DNA of 64,000 nucleotides. Origin: Phoenix dactylifera. Lineage: Eukaryota; Streptophyta; Magnoliopsida; Arecales; Arecaceae. Numbering within the stretch: position 1 is the stretch's first letter; every line of letters begins with the position of its first letter. The translations under genes and the position numbers were made by a program. The notes below the pieces were generated by a model, which was not told where the DNA came from, ran no database searches, and saw only the letters and a list, made by a program, of their open reading frames with translations. The stretch covers positions 428,001 through 492,000 of the forward strand of contig NC_052404.1 of assembly GCF_009389715.1 (NCBI RefSeq), read 5' to 3'. This document shows positions 36,301 through 47,900 of this stretch, piece after piece.

Positions 36301-37430
36301 TATCTGACATCGTCCAAAGTCACCACAGTGTTTGCATTAGATTTAATTTGAACTGTACCAACGCCTTCCACTTTGCAAATGCCATCATCTCCAAGAAGAA
36401 CGGTGCCCCCCTCACATGATCTAAAAGAAGAGAACCATTCCTTATGGGGTGTCATGTGGAAAGATGCTCCAGAGTCCACAATCCAAGTATCAGGATGACT
36501 AACACTGCAAGCAGCTGTAAATACTGCATCATTATCATTACTGTTGTGACCTGCTGATGAAACTGCAACCGTTGCCGAGTCTGAGACGGTTCCTTTATCC
36601 TTTTGTTCCCTCTCTTTCTTAGACTGTAGTAGTCTACATTCTGATTTCCAGTGGCCTGGCTTCTTACAATAGTGACAAATACCTGGTCTTCTAGACCTAG
36701 ACTTTGATCTGGTTTTGGATTTGTTTCTACCTTGTCCACCTTTCTTCTGCTCATCTCTACCTCTAACTATAAGTCCTTGAGCTGGAGTCTGAACTTGATA
36801 TTGTAGCTGTACTTTCAATCTAATCTCATTGGATAACAAAGTAGCTTCTACCTCTTCAAGACTTATTGTCTCTTTTCCATAGAGCATAGTAGTAGTAATA
36901 TGCTCAAAGGACTTAGGCAATGAGTAGATCAGGATCAAAGCCTTGTCTTCTTCATCTACTTCAACACCAATATTTGATAAATCAAGTAGGAGCTTATTAT
37001 ACTCATCCAAGTGATCTTTGAGTGAAGTCCCTTCTGACATACGAAATGTGTGCAACTTTCCCCTCAAATACAGTCTACTAGTAAGGGATTTTGCCATATA
37101 TAAACTCTCCAATTTTTTCCATACTCCCATAGCTGTATGAAGATCCACAACATTGCGTAGGACTTTATCACTCAAGCCCGAAAATAGAGTCCCTAGTGCT
37201 CTCTCATTAATCTCTTCTTTGACAGCCTCATTATCTCCTGGGATTGCATCCATACCCTTGAGGGCCTTTGCTACACCCTCTTTAACCAACAAGTATTTCA
37301 TCTTTACCTTCCATAGTGAGAAGTCCCCTGTGCCATCAAATACAGCCACTTCATGCCTTATGGTAGTGGAATGAGAAACAGAAGCCGAATCGTTAGCCCT
37401 AGATGAATTTTGTTGCCCAACAGTAGCCAT
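33342..37430 (-). pseudogene. Tork-like Gag-Pol polyprotein, four in-frame stops
   Basis: One continuous frame of 1362 codons starting at ATG 37430. Gag occupies about residues 25-210; a zinc knuckle CHYCKKPGHWKSEC lies at 252-265; protease WIVDSGASFHM at 316-326; the GAG-pre-integrase WHQRLGHIS; integrase with DLWGP, TDNGLEF and VAERMNR; RT with QLDVKTAFLHGDL, YGLKQSPRQWY and YVDDM; RNase H with FSDSDYASDLDRRRSLTG, STTEAEYMAL and CDSQSALHLA, ending at 33342. Stops are TGA 36231, TAA 35280, TAG 34866 and TGA 34803, each with homologous sequence continuing in frame. The TGAs fit CGA-to-TGA and TGG-to-TGA changes. Because the frame is otherwise perfect, the element probably transposed shortly before being inactivated, or was mobilised in trans. 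Confidence 0.92.
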
Positions 37431-37445
37431 AGCTCTGATACTAAT
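37431..37445 (-). promoter_or_regulatory. Primer-binding site and 15-nt leader of Tork-like element
   Basis: Minus strand: LTR end CACAACA, then ATTAGTATCAGAGCT, then the gag ATG. The PBS matches initiator tRNA-Met complement except one G-to-A change (TAGTATCAGAGC rather than TGGTATCAGAGC). Confidence 0.85.
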
Positions 37446-38224
37446 TGTTGTGATTACTTGGGCACAATAATTAATCTATCCGGCTTAACAATTAACAGTT
37501 ACTCTCATTCAGGCATTTCACCAAACACATCACAGGCATGAATAGACAAGCACAAAGATACCAGATTTACGTGGTTTGGCAGCAAGTGTCTACATCCACG
37601 GGGAGGAGGAGCAATCCACTATGTCAATCTTCCCAATAGGGTACAAACAAAGATACATAAAAGCCCAAAATATGGACTGCCAAATGATCACAATATGAGG
37701 CAAAAATAAACCAAATATAAGGCAAAACAACCTGATCGGATCAACCCTTCTGCAGCCACAATGATAGATCAAAAGTATAGTATGCAAAGCTACCTTTCTA
37801 CGGCTCCAATGGTAGATCAAATGAATATCAAAATCATACCTTCCCTTGTTGCATATGCTGTGAACAGCAAAGAAGAAAGAGGGTTCACGGAAACAAGAGG
37901 CCCACTGTGAGGAGTCACGGCTGAAGATGAAGAGTCCCCAGCGAGCGGAAGAAGATGTCTTTTGAAGCTGGAACACCAAGAGCAAAAGACCGAGAGCAAG
38001 AGAGCAGGGGGCGGCGATCAGGGTCCTTCCTCACAGTACCCTAAAAAAAAAAACTTGCTGCCTTATATAAGGAACCGAGAAGCCACGGTCCCAAAGAAAA
38101 CCTGTTAACCCAAAAGAAGAGGGGCCCAGCTGAAAGCATGAAAGAAATAACTTATTATGCCCCTTTTGCAAAAAGGTCCTTTTCAAATAGGAATTTGGAG
38201 CAAAGTCCCAAAAAACTATCAACA
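37446..38224 (-). repeat. Tork-like element LTR, 5' LTR on the minus strand
   Basis: 779 bp and nearly identical to 32474-33253. It contains a minus-strand TATA-like CCTTATATAAGG near 38062-38073, a likely promoter. Confidence 0.92.
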
Positions 38225-38330
38225 ATTTTCATGAGGCACTCTGCAAAAAAAATCTACAAATTTCAAAGCACGCTTGCTGTCACCAATTCTGAATTTTTAT
38301 GGGATTATTTTATCTTTCTTTTCGTATGAA
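38225..38330 (+). pseudogene. Terminal RNase H remnant of the old Copia relic
   Basis: After the ATTTT target duplication the older frame resumes with codons resembling the usual post-LADIF tail (KKIYKFQSTLAVTNSEF). It is the downstream half of the sequence split at 32473. Confidence 0.65.
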
Positions 38331-38769
38331 TTTTAGTAGTTTTTTGGTTTTTATGTTCACTGGAGTCCGAAAATATCTTTTGCTTTTGAATGGTAGTTTG
38401 ATAAGTAAAAAGGCTTACTCGCCTATCCTATTCTCCAAACTTGCCTGTACTCCATCTCCAGTCTATAGACGGGAAAATTATGTCACAACATGAGAAAAAG
38501 TGATTTTTTTTTTCATTCGGACCCCTATTTTGTTTCCATTCAATTGTACAATCTTCCATTTCTCTTTCTTGTTAAAAATCCAACAAAGCTGCTCCACGCC
38601 GCACCTCCGAATGTATCCTCCCCCGCCGGTGGCCTGCATCCCCCTCGGCAATTCTTTTCCCAAGCTCCCTGTGCACAGCATGGGGCGCCTGCTCGTTAGT
38701 GCGACAACCCAATCAGAGTCCATCCAAAAGCTGAGGGAACGAAAACAGACATTGATTTAAACACTGCTT
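38331..38769. other. Intergenic, with GC-rich patch
   Basis: A GC-rich segment lies at about 38580-38710 in otherwise AT-rich DNA. Both strands have short open frames but none with a recognised domain. Confidence 0.4.
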
Positions 38770-39301
38770 CGTACGAAAAAAATTAAATAAGAGAGTGCAC
38801 AAGCTCTCCGAACGTGCGATGTGCTACAACCAATGGCAGGTGACAGTTATTTAACATTGGTTTATCTGTATGTGGTGATTATTTTAGGCCAAGAATCTGA
38901 CCAGCTCATTGACTAGCACAATGACGGATGCTGTTCACATGCTCTGAGTGCAGCAAACTCAAGGAGGGGGTTGATCTGAACTTGAAAAATTAACTGACAA
39001 GTTGCGGAAGAAAATTGTGTGAGTCGAATGCTCAGCACTCAACGAGGGTAATGTCTCGATAAAACAAACAGGTCAGCTGAAATTACGGGTGGTTGCAATA
39101 TTCTAGTGCTGAGCACTTGATTAAACTAACGGTTGGGCCAGCATTGGGTAACCTCTGTTTACATCAATCAGGGGTGGGAAAAAAATAAAACAAGCTTCTA
39201 GAGCACCTACAGATCTCGAAGGAAGAGGGAGAGCATTTCCACCGAGTCACTTTCTTACCTACAGATCCATCAACTCTTGTTCCCAAATCAATCGGAGAGT
39301 A
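38770..39301 (+). promoter_or_regulatory. 5' flank and leader of the NLR gene
   Basis: Upstream region ending at the NLR ATG. A W-box core TTGACT lies at 38909-38914; such sites bind WRKY factors in plant defence genes. No convincing TATA box is seen. The part from about 39078 to 39242 (CTGAAATTACGGGTGGTT onward) is repeated at about 52950-53110 without a following NLR. Confidence 0.45.
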
Positions 39302-42300
39302 ATGGCTGAGGTGCTTCTCTCAACCTTGGTACCGGTGGTGATCAAGAAGGCAACCGACCAGGTTCTCCAACAGTTTGGAGCGATGTGGGGCATGGATGAG
39401 AAGCTAGAGAAGCTGGAAAGAATGCTGTCGGTAATTCTGGACAGACTTGGAGATGCAGAGGAGCGGCAAGTCAAGGAAGCAGGTGTGAAGAGCTGGTTGG
39501 CATCACTGAAGAATGCAGCCTACGAAGCAGACGACATACTGGATGAGTTCAATGTGGAAGCAATGCGGCGGAAGGCAGAGATTCAGATCGATATGACAAA
39601 AAAGGTGCGCAGCTTCTTTTCTTTTCATAATCCAGGTTGGTTTCGTTTTAAGATGGGGCGAAAGTTGAATGCTATTGTTGAAAAAATAGAGAAACTAGTA
39701 GACGAGGGACATAAATTTGGTTTCACCGTCAAAACCCAACCACAAAAGAGGGGCAGGCCACAAACCCACTCCTTTGTTGTTGAGTCAGAGGTCATTGGTA
39801 GGGAGGAAGATAAAGAAACAATACTGAAGTTGTTACTTGATCATGATAACAACCAGAATGTTGCAGTCCTTCCCATAGTTGGGATGGGGGGGTTGGGTAA
39901 GACCACACTGGCCCAATTGATTTACAAAGATCAGAGGGTGGAGAAACATTTCCAGCCAAGAATATGGGTCTGTGTGTCGGATGAGTTCGATGTTGCAAAA
40001 CTTGCTAAAGCAGTAATAGCTTCAGACCCAGGGGCTGAGTGCGAGCTATCAGACATGGAGTTGTTACAACGCCGCCTTCGAGAAGTTGTAAGTGGGAAGA
40101 GGTACTTGCTTGTATTAGATGATATTTGGAACGAGGATCAGGCAAAGTGGGATGGGCTAAAAACTTTACTAGCAACTGGTGGAGAAGGGAGTAGGATTGT
40201 TGTGACTACACGAAGTGAGCAGGCATCGTCGATAATGGGTACCCTCGGCCCTTATCGCCCAGAGTGTTTGACTGAGGATGATTCTTGGGCATTGTTTAGG
40301 AAGAAAGCATTTGAAGGGAGAGCAGAAGAGCCTAAAAATCTCGTAGACATCGGCAAGGAAATTGTCCAGAAATGTGGTCGGTTGCCTCTGGCAGTGAAGA
40401 CACTGGGGGGCTTAATGCAGTCCAAGAGCCAGGAAAGGGAATGGTTGTCCGTGAGGGAAAGCGACATTTGGGATATGCAGGACGGTGAAGATAGGATCTT
40501 AGCAGCACTAAGGTTGAGCTACAGTCAATTGCCTTCCCATTTAAAACAATGCTTTGCTTTTTGTGCCATATTTCCCAAGGATTATGAGATAACAAAGGAC
40601 CGGTTGATTCAACTATGGATGGCCAACGGATTCGTTCCATCCGATGGAAGAAAGGAGTTGGAGGACAAAGGGCATGAGATTTTTAATGAGTTGGCTTGGA
40701 GATCTTTCTTTCAGGATATCAAGGAAGTTGGACCTTATTATAACACAACATGCAAGATGCATGACCTCATGCACGATCTGGCACGATCCATTATGGGGGA
40801 CGAATGCCTAACCATACAGGACCCTGCCGGGTGGAAAGACATATCAAAGAAAACCCGTCACCTGTATGCATCTGTCTACTTGGACATTCATAGGACCTTG
40901 AATAATTATCCAAATATTCGCACTCTCCTGGGCCTGGGATATTGTGTTAGTATTCCTGCGGACTCATCAAAGCCAAAGTCCTTGAGAGCATTGAAACTAT
41001 GTCAAATCAAAGAACTGCCTATTGCAATTGCATATTTGGAACATCTGAGATACCTCGACCTCTCTGGTACCGATATTGAAGCATTACCAGATGGCACCAG
41101 CACACTTTTCAATCTACAAACTCTCAAACTCTCAAACTGCCCGTATCTACGTAAGCTGCCCGAAGACATGAGAAATATGATTAGCCTAAGGCATCTCTAC
41201 ATTGACAGATGTCCTAATCTGACGCAGCTGCCAGCAGGTATCGGGCAATTGAGCAGCCTGCGAACATTGACCAAATATATTGTAGGCAATAATGATGGAA
41301 GGCGTATAAGGGAGTTGAATCGCTTAAATCTCAGTGGCCTTCTAGAGCTGTATAACCTGAGGAATGTGAGGGATGCAGCAGATGCTAAAGAAGCTAATCT
41401 TAGTTCCAAACATAACCTTTGCTCATTAATATTATGCTGGGATATGACTCAGTGGGATCCTCCAGGCTGCTATGCAGGAAGTTTCCATCATTCTTTCGAA
41501 GAAGAAGATGTTTTGTCAGCAGAAAACGCTGAAGAGGTGTTGGCAGCTCTTAGACCTCATGGTGGCTTAAAGTTGCTGACAGTATGGCGATACGGGGGCG
41601 GCAGCTTTCCAACGTGGATGATGGACTCTCTATTACTGCAAAATGTAGTTGAAATCCACCTGGGATTTTGCACGGACTGCCAACGTCTCCCGTCTTTATG
41701 GCAGCTACCTTCTCTTAAATTTCTCTACTTGTTTAACATGCATAACGTCAAGCACATTTGCGGCAGCACCATCTACGACAATACAGGTAATGACACAGTG
41801 CGAGCATTCCCCTCACTGAAGAGATTGGTGTTGCATACGATGCAGAGCTTGGAGAAGTGGTCAGAGTTTGAAGGAACTGCAGAGGTCCTGTTGGTTTTCC
41901 CTAACCTTGCTGAGCTTAAGATCATTGATTGCCCAAATTTGATGACCATGCCAGAGCTACCATCTCTCAAAAGTTTAGAAATGAAAGGAACTGATATGCA
42001 GTTGGGCTTGATCTATAGTCTGACGACACTCTCTTCCCTTAGCCTTCATGTCTATAAAATGAGCAATGGTACAGAGTCGCCTCCTCTTGACAATCAGAAG
42101 AAAATGTCTTTCAGGTATCTCAAATCTCTTGAAAAATTAGCTATTACCGCATCGGAGGATCTGGCGCCCTTGCTGGAGGAGGAGAAGGAGACGAAAGGGC
42201 TGAGCACATCCCTGCATTATTTGGAGATTAAATCCTGCAATTGGATTTTTTCACCACCACAGCAATCATCACCACCTTTGGCATTTTGGAAGAACCTTAC

Positions 42301-43078
42301 TTCTCTCCTAGCTTTGAGCATAGATTATTGTGATGATCTGGTCTACTGGCCGGAGACGGAGTTCCGTGGTTTGAACTCACTGAAGAAGATATATATCTGC
42401 GGTTGCAAGAAGTTTGTTGGCCCGTCACCTTTGCCATTATCCTCGTCATCATCAGGGGATGGAGAGCTCCTACCAAACCTGGAAGAGCTGGATATTAGAA
42501 ATTGTGCTGGTCTGCTGGAATTGCCTAAGTTACCTGCTTCCCTCATATCACTGTATGTTGGCTACTGCCCCAAAATAAATTCCTTGACGGAAGGCCTGCG
42601 ACATGCCACTGCTCTTGAGAAGGTTTTCATTTCAGGGTGCCCAAACCTGACTTCTCTGCCAGTAGATCTGGGGCACCTAACAGCACTCAAGAAGGTGTCT
42701 ATCATGGGGCTTCGTGGCTTGGAATCTTTGCCACAAGGGCTGGGACAGCTCGCTGCACTCGAGTCTCTGCACATCTTCCAATGTAGAAATTTGTCATCTC
42801 TGCCAGAAGGGATGCAGGGCCTCACTGGCCTTCAGTCTCTGTCTATTAGCAATTGCCTTCGGCTTTCATCACTCCCAGAAGGCCTACAACGACGACTCCC
42901 CGGCCTTCTACATCTGGAGATTAAAGGGTGCCCCGACCTCGAGAGAAAGTGTAAGCGAGGAGGACCGTATTGGGACCTCATCTCATGCATCCCCAATACC
43001 AAAATATCATCTAAGAGGAGCAACTTCAGCACATTCCTTCCTTCCTTTTCTTGCTTTAGAAGACCATCTACATTTTAA
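39302..43078 (+). CDS. CC-NBS-LRR disease resistance protein (RGA-like NLR)
   Basis: An intact single-exon NLR of 1258 residues, a cytoplasmic immune receptor that detects pathogen effectors. Residues 1-140 form an Rx-type coiled-coil domain with an EDVID-like motif (YEADDILDEF, 74-83). The NB-ARC domain follows: P-loop GMGGLGKTT (194-202), RNBS-A (213-241), kinase-2 LLVLDDIW (269-276; final Trp typical of non-TIR NLRs), RNBS-B GSRIVVTTR (296-304), GLPL-box GRLPLA (359-364), RNBS-D CFAFCAIFPKDYEI (417-430) and MHD (486-488). From about 540 to 1225 many irregular leucine-rich repeats run, including L-L-C-x-x-L repeats near the end. All nucleotide-binding residues look intact. Length and intronless structure fit RGA1/RGA4-like monocot genes. 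No paralogue coding sequence is seen nearby, but a copy of the 5' flank is (about 52950). The target pathogen is unknown. Confidence 0.95.
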   Translation: MAEVLLSTLVPVVIKKATDQVLQQFGAMWGMDEKLEKLERMLSVILDRLGDAEERQVKEAGVKSWLASLKNAAYEADDILDEFNVEAMRRKAEIQIDMTKKVRSFFSFHNPGWFRFKMGRKLNAIVEKIEKLVDEGHKFGFTVKTQPQKRGRPQTHSFVVESEVIGREEDKETILKLLLDHDNNQNVAVLPIVGMGGLGKTTLAQLIYKDQRVEKHFQPRIWVCVSDEFDVAKLAKAVIASDPGAECELSDMELLQRRLREVVSGKRYLLVLDDIWNEDQAKWDGLKTLLATGGEGSRIVVTTRSEQASSIMGTLGPYRPECLTEDDSWALFRKKAFEGRAEEPKNLVDIGKEIVQKCGRLPLAVKTLGGLMQSKSQEREWLSVRESDIWDMQDGEDRILAALRLSYSQLPSHLKQCFAFCAIFPKDYEITKDRLIQLWMANGFVPSDGRKELEDKGHEIFNELAWRSFFQDIKEVGPYYNTTCKMHDLMHDLARSIMGDECLTIQDPAGWKDISKKTRHLYASVYLDIHRTLNNYPNIRTLLGLGYCVSIPADSSKPKSLRALKLCQIKELPIAIAYLEHLRYLDLSGTDIEALPDGTSTLFNLQTLKLSNCPYLRKLPEDMRNMISLRHLYIDRCPNLTQLPAGIGQLSSLRTLTKYIVGNNDGRRIRELNRLNLSGLLELYNLRNVRDAADAKEANLSSKHNLCSLILCWDMTQWDPPGCYAGSFHHSFEEEDVLSAENAEEVLAALRPHGGLKLLTVWRYGGGSFPTWMMDSLLLQNVVEIHLGFCTDCQRLPSLWQLPSLKFLYLFNMHNVKHICGSTIYDNTGNDTVRAFPSLKRLVLHTMQSLEKWSEFEGTAEVLLVFPNLAELKIIDCPNLMTMPELPSLKSLEMKGTDMQLGLIYSLTTLSSLSLHVYKMSNGTESPPLDNQKKMSFRYLKSLEKLAITASEDLAPLLEEEKETKGLSTSLHYLEIKSCNWIFSPPQQSSPPLAFWKNLTSLLALSIDYCDDLVYWPETEFRGLNSLKKIYICGCKKFVGPSPLPLSSSSSGDGELLPNLEELDIRNCAGLLELPKLPASLISLYVGYCPKINSLTEGLRHATALEKVFISGCPNLTSLPVDLGHLTALKKVSIMGLRGLESLPQGLGQLAALESLHIFQCRNLSSLPEGMQGLTGLQSLSISNCLRLSSLPEGLQRRLPGLLHLEIKGCPDLERKCKRGGPYWDLISCIPNTKISSKRSNFSTFLPSFSCFRRPSTF

Positions 43079-43105
43079 TGTCATCCCAGTCCTTTCGAGG
43101 TATAA

Positions 43106-43107
43106 TC

Positions 43108-43150
<43 letters not shown>
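43106..43150. repeat. CT dinucleotide microsatellite in NLR 3' flank
   Basis: About 22 TC units immediately downstream of the NLR stop, probably within its 3' UTR. Likely length-polymorphic. Confidence 0.9.
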
Positions 43151-43154
<4 letters not shown>

Positions 43155-46100
43155 GAAATATAAATTAGTGAGTACAATTAGTTATGTTCCCTCACATTCT
43201 TGTTCCTACTGAGGGAATCTGGGGGCAAGTTTTAAATCAGTTTATCCATGCTCGCTAAAACAGCTCCTAAAGGTAATCAATGACATCTTCCTGAAATGCC
43301 ATTGATTACCACTTTTCACATAAACTATTAGGAACCAATTTTTGATTCTCACAAGTATTTTTCGGGGATAGGAGGTCAAGTGGGAACCGGAGGGATACAC
43401 ATTGGAATTTTTCATTCATATTTTCTCATTTTATTTTTCTCTTGCTATGTTAGATGAGCAGCAAATTTAGCTTCAGGATGAATTAAGAGCGTTCATGGTA
43501 CAAGCAGCTTTCTTCTGGATCATTTCAGCATTCATTCCAGCATAAGGAGAAACGACAAATCCTTTGATAAATTTTTAAATATATCCAGGCCTTCAATGAT
43601 CAAGTGTCTCCATGTGAATCTTCTTGATACATTTGCTTTTGCTGTTGTCAAGCATTTAAAGGGGCACTAGGAAGAGAAAAGCTTAATTCCCTTTTAGAAG
43701 ATGTCATTTGGCATTTAATGTTGTTTTGATTGTTTTCTCTGAACCTTATTTTGTTTGATGTCCTTCGATATAAAGATATTGTATTTGAAGACTTTGGATG
43801 GTACTTCTGCTTCATGTACCAAAAACAATTGAAAGATGGAGATGTACTTTATTAATTATTTCAGCATCCACTCCGCTTCATGTACCAAAAGCTATTTGAT
43901 TGAGCATACTACTGGCACTAGCCTTTTTTTTTTTTTCTTGTTTGCTTTTATGAGCAAATGTTACTAGTGATGTTTTCTCACATGCTTCGGCACTTCTCTG
44001 GTTAATCTGGAAGGAGGAAAAAGAACGGAGTTAAAAAGAGTATTTTCTTGGAAGAGGGCAGCCATGAAGGCATTAATGTTTTCTTGCCACTCTTTGGTTT
44101 TTTCCTGAGCAGTGAAGTGGTAAGCTTCAAGAAAAAGAGAAGCTGAATTCTTAGTTATTGGCACCTCTGTTTCTGATCTTGGGCACTGATACTGGATAGA
44201 GGATCCTAGAGGTAAAATCTAGAAGGTAGATTGCATGACAATTCCTCTCATTCTTGTGTCTTTTATATATTTCCGGATATGTAGCTTCGCTATCCCAGAG
44301 AGTTATTGTTATATGTTCTGTTTTCTTTTGGGGTTGTTTTTGTGCCTACACCTCTATTGCATGTAATTCAATTATAGGTTGCAATTAGAAATGCTGCAAT
44401 TGAAGTTACAGTTGCCAAAATTGTTTCTATTTGATTTTCATAAAAATCCAGCAATTTTTTGAATTCCTATACACTATTTCTATTTATTATACTATTTCTA
44501 TTTATGTTATGTGAGCTCGCTCTGCTCAGAACTTAGAGCATGATCTACTAAAGTTACCTCCTTGGAAACAATGAACTGCCTGCTATCATACTATAATAAT
44601 TATCATACTATTTTTATAATTATAATAAAAAAATAATGATATTATTAAATTATTATTAAATATTATTAAATTATTATAACAATAATTACAATATTAATTA
44701 AGTCACTATGAAATAATTTGTCATTATAAATTAGATATATTATTATAATAATAGACGTTTTATGTTAGCTCGCCTTTCTGATGGTAGGGAAGACACATCA
44801 AATGCTTGGTATCATAGCCATATCTTCACCAAGGCAAGTAAACTAATGGATGATGGCTAACATGTGATATGGTAATCCATAATTGCTACCTCAAAAATGC
44901 AAATATTTGTCCTTACACCTCTTCTAAGATATCCTTCCTTTCTCATTCAGCATGCGCATGACATTCTCTCGTCTTCGTGGCCTATGATCGCTACCTTAAC
45001 GATTCAGCACCCCCACCTTCTCTCTCTCTCATGCACACCCTACGTTTTCTTCTAATTTTTGCTTAACTGGCCTTTTTGTTTGGAAACGGCAATGCTTTTG
45101 AGGCTCTTTTTAATGAAGCTTGGAAGATTTCTTGTTCCAAATCTATGGCAATGTAGGGGGAATCTTCATTCGCTTGCAAGTCCCGTTAATTAGTGGTTTG
45201 AACCATCCTTCTTTATTCAATTTTTCAGCATGTAAAGAGTCTGTTTTGAAATGTAATGGAGTTGATTTTTTCTCAAAATTTATATGTCTCACATGTATTA
45301 AGTTCAGATAATCTATCATATCATAACCAAGTTCAATTCAATAACTTAATTTTATTCAGTAATGTGTTATGTATCATAAAGTTAAATAATATGATGTATT
45401 AAAACGGCTATATGTTTAATTAGATTGGTCTGATGAGGGAGAAATGGGAGTAGATCCTATCATGGGGATTGATGTAGAAGCCTCTTTTCCTTCTGTTTTA
45501 TTGTTTGTGAGGGTAGGATTATGGCCATTAGGTATTATCCCAGCTGGTTTGCCTATCTTCTCATGTTCTAGTGTTGCTCAAAATCATACACAAAATGACC
45601 AGCTTGTATTAAATCAAAGCCAGCCAATCTCCCGGCCACAGTTGTATTAAATCAAAACCTGAATCCAGACTGGTAGACTCAAAGACCCAAAAGTCGAAAT
45701 CCACCCTTAGATTTTCAATGACAACTTGCTCCATAAGTGGAAGTGATACAATTTTTTTTTCCAGGAATGTTTTGTCAATTTATTTCCATTTCTTCTTGTT
45801 GCAAATTCGAACTTGCTCGAAAATGTTTTTCATTCCTCCGTCTCGTTTCCATTCATACGTGCAAAATACAATACATTACATATGTGTAGTTGGCTGAACT
45901 TTCATATGATTCAGTGGATAGAATATACATTCCATCATTGCAAGATTGATCCATATGGTTCAATAAATAGTGAGCCAATAATGAAATTTTTTTGATAAAT
46001 AGGAAACTTAAGATTAAGATGCTTCTGAATGGAAATGAGGGAATGTCCACAATTCCTGGACTTAGATTCAATTTGAGGGCTTTTGTAGATTCATTAATCA

Positions 46101-47900
46101 GGGCATCTCTCAAAAATAGAACACTAGAGAAACAAGTTGTTTTTGGGACAGCAGTAATTTTTCTTCATGCAAAATGTGCTACATATTTAGAAATTACAAA
46201 CTCAATTAAATTTATGGGTTACAAAATTAACTTGGACCTTGGATTATAATGCTGGAGAAACTATATAGCAGTGGATTGTATATAAAAACCATTACGAGAG
46301 GCTTGGTATCTGAAGTCTGGAGTCGCCTGCTTTCCTTTACCCTCTTGTTACTTGATTCTTGATTTGCACAGCATCCTTCTCTCTATAAAATACAACCCCC
46401 ACTTTACTCCGTCTCATCTCTCTCTCCTTATCTTCTTGCAACCAATATGGTGGTTGATCTTTTAAGGAGCATTCCCTTTTAGAGAGATAAAAAGAGATGA
46501 GGAAACCAAAGGAGTATATGATCATCTCTATTTCCTTTGTGCCATACCACCCGTACCTAAAATCCTCGAATGCATACTTGCTGGAGTTCAAAATTTATGA
46601 AAATATTTAGCCATGCAAATATTAAAAAACAAAACTCATAAACATAGTGGAGGCCTTCGAGTAGCATATGCAATCCCCTTTTTTCATTAAAAAAAATCCT
46701 AACATCATAACTAGTAGTCTTTTATGCTAAGGTAATCCAAGGGTCATATGATCCTTTATAACATACCCAACTCAAAAAACCAAATAGCAACCAATAAAAG
46801 ATAAAATAAATACTTTCTTAGCTTGATGCGTTAATGCCTACAACACTGTAAGAGAAGCTAATTTTGGAACCTCAGCTTTGCACTGCTCACACAAGCAATG
46901 CACTTCTGCTTGATCATTATTTAACCAATGTCTATGCTTGATGATAACTTGAAATTACGTTGAGTGACCTAAAAGGTCTGAGTAACCTGTAACGCCATAT
47001 TTCTGACCAATAGTTTCTAGTCTACAAAGAAAGAAGGAAGGAGGTAGCTCAAATTCTTGAGATGAACATAAAAGAAACAAAAAGCTAGGATGTGAAACCA
47101 TTCTGGATCATTGTAATATGAAAATGTATATGAGAATGGAATACTTTAAATGCAATAACATTAAAAACTTTGCATTGTAATATTATTGCAATATCATGTT
47201 TGATTGCTAAATTTAATTTTTAACTTTAAATAATTTGAAATCAACATGGATCACAACAAGCGAATTTTTCCCGGAAGGCTTTACCTTTTCCTTTGTTGTT
47301 TTTTAGTAGTTAAAGTTATATAATACTGGTATACAAAAGAGAGCCCCTCATGTGGGACTCCTATTGTTTAAGACTTCTACTGTTTCATTGTTAATTATGG
47401 CTGCAATATAAGAGCTAAAATAACAGTTAGTGCCCCTTAATGACATTATCATGCTCTTGATTCTACTTTCTCCATAAAATAAAAAATACTAGAATTTTTT
47501 TGTTAATCATCACTATTATGAATCCCGGGGTAGGAAGAAAGACTGATTCTTTGCAATAGGGTCATTGCAGCAGCCCTTTCCGGTTAGTTTGGTTCGTAGA
47601 AAGAGAAGAAAAAGGTTGAGAAATCACACAAAATCAAAAAATCATGCAAACGAAGCTCAATGTCGTCTGTCCTCTAGAGTCACGTGACCGCACGTCAATT
47701 TTAAATTTGTGATATGGCGAATTAAGGATTAAAATAATATTTTCTACCTAGTAAATCAAATTAAAAACTCAAAAAATTCTAGATCCAGATCTACCACTTC
47801 TTCAACCCCTAATTATATTCTAAACCTAGTGTAGCAGATCAGCGGTACACTAGGCCAATAGTACACATAGCCATATCCAGCACCCTCAGCAACCTTAGCA
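43151..47900. other. Intergenic DNA downstream of the NLR
   Basis: No domain-bearing gene is seen. A low-complexity AT block (TTATTA/ATAATA-type) lies at about 44590-44760. Short open frames at 45444, 45992 and 46337 show no recognisable motifs. Confidence 0.45.

Larger units (their letters stand above)
32474..38224 (-). mobile_element. Tork-like Ty1/Copia element, complete and young
   Basis: Bounded by two LTRs (32474-33253 and 37446-38224) with the 5-bp duplication ATTTT at 32469-32473 and 38225-38229. The polyprotein frame (37430 down to 33342) has no frameshift. By eye the LTRs differ at about nine substitutions plus a poly-A length change in 780 bp, roughly 1 percent, so the insertion is recent. 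Its single gag-pol frame and short leader resemble the Tnt1/Tork lineage. It interrupts the RNase H end of an older Copia. Confidence 0.92.
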
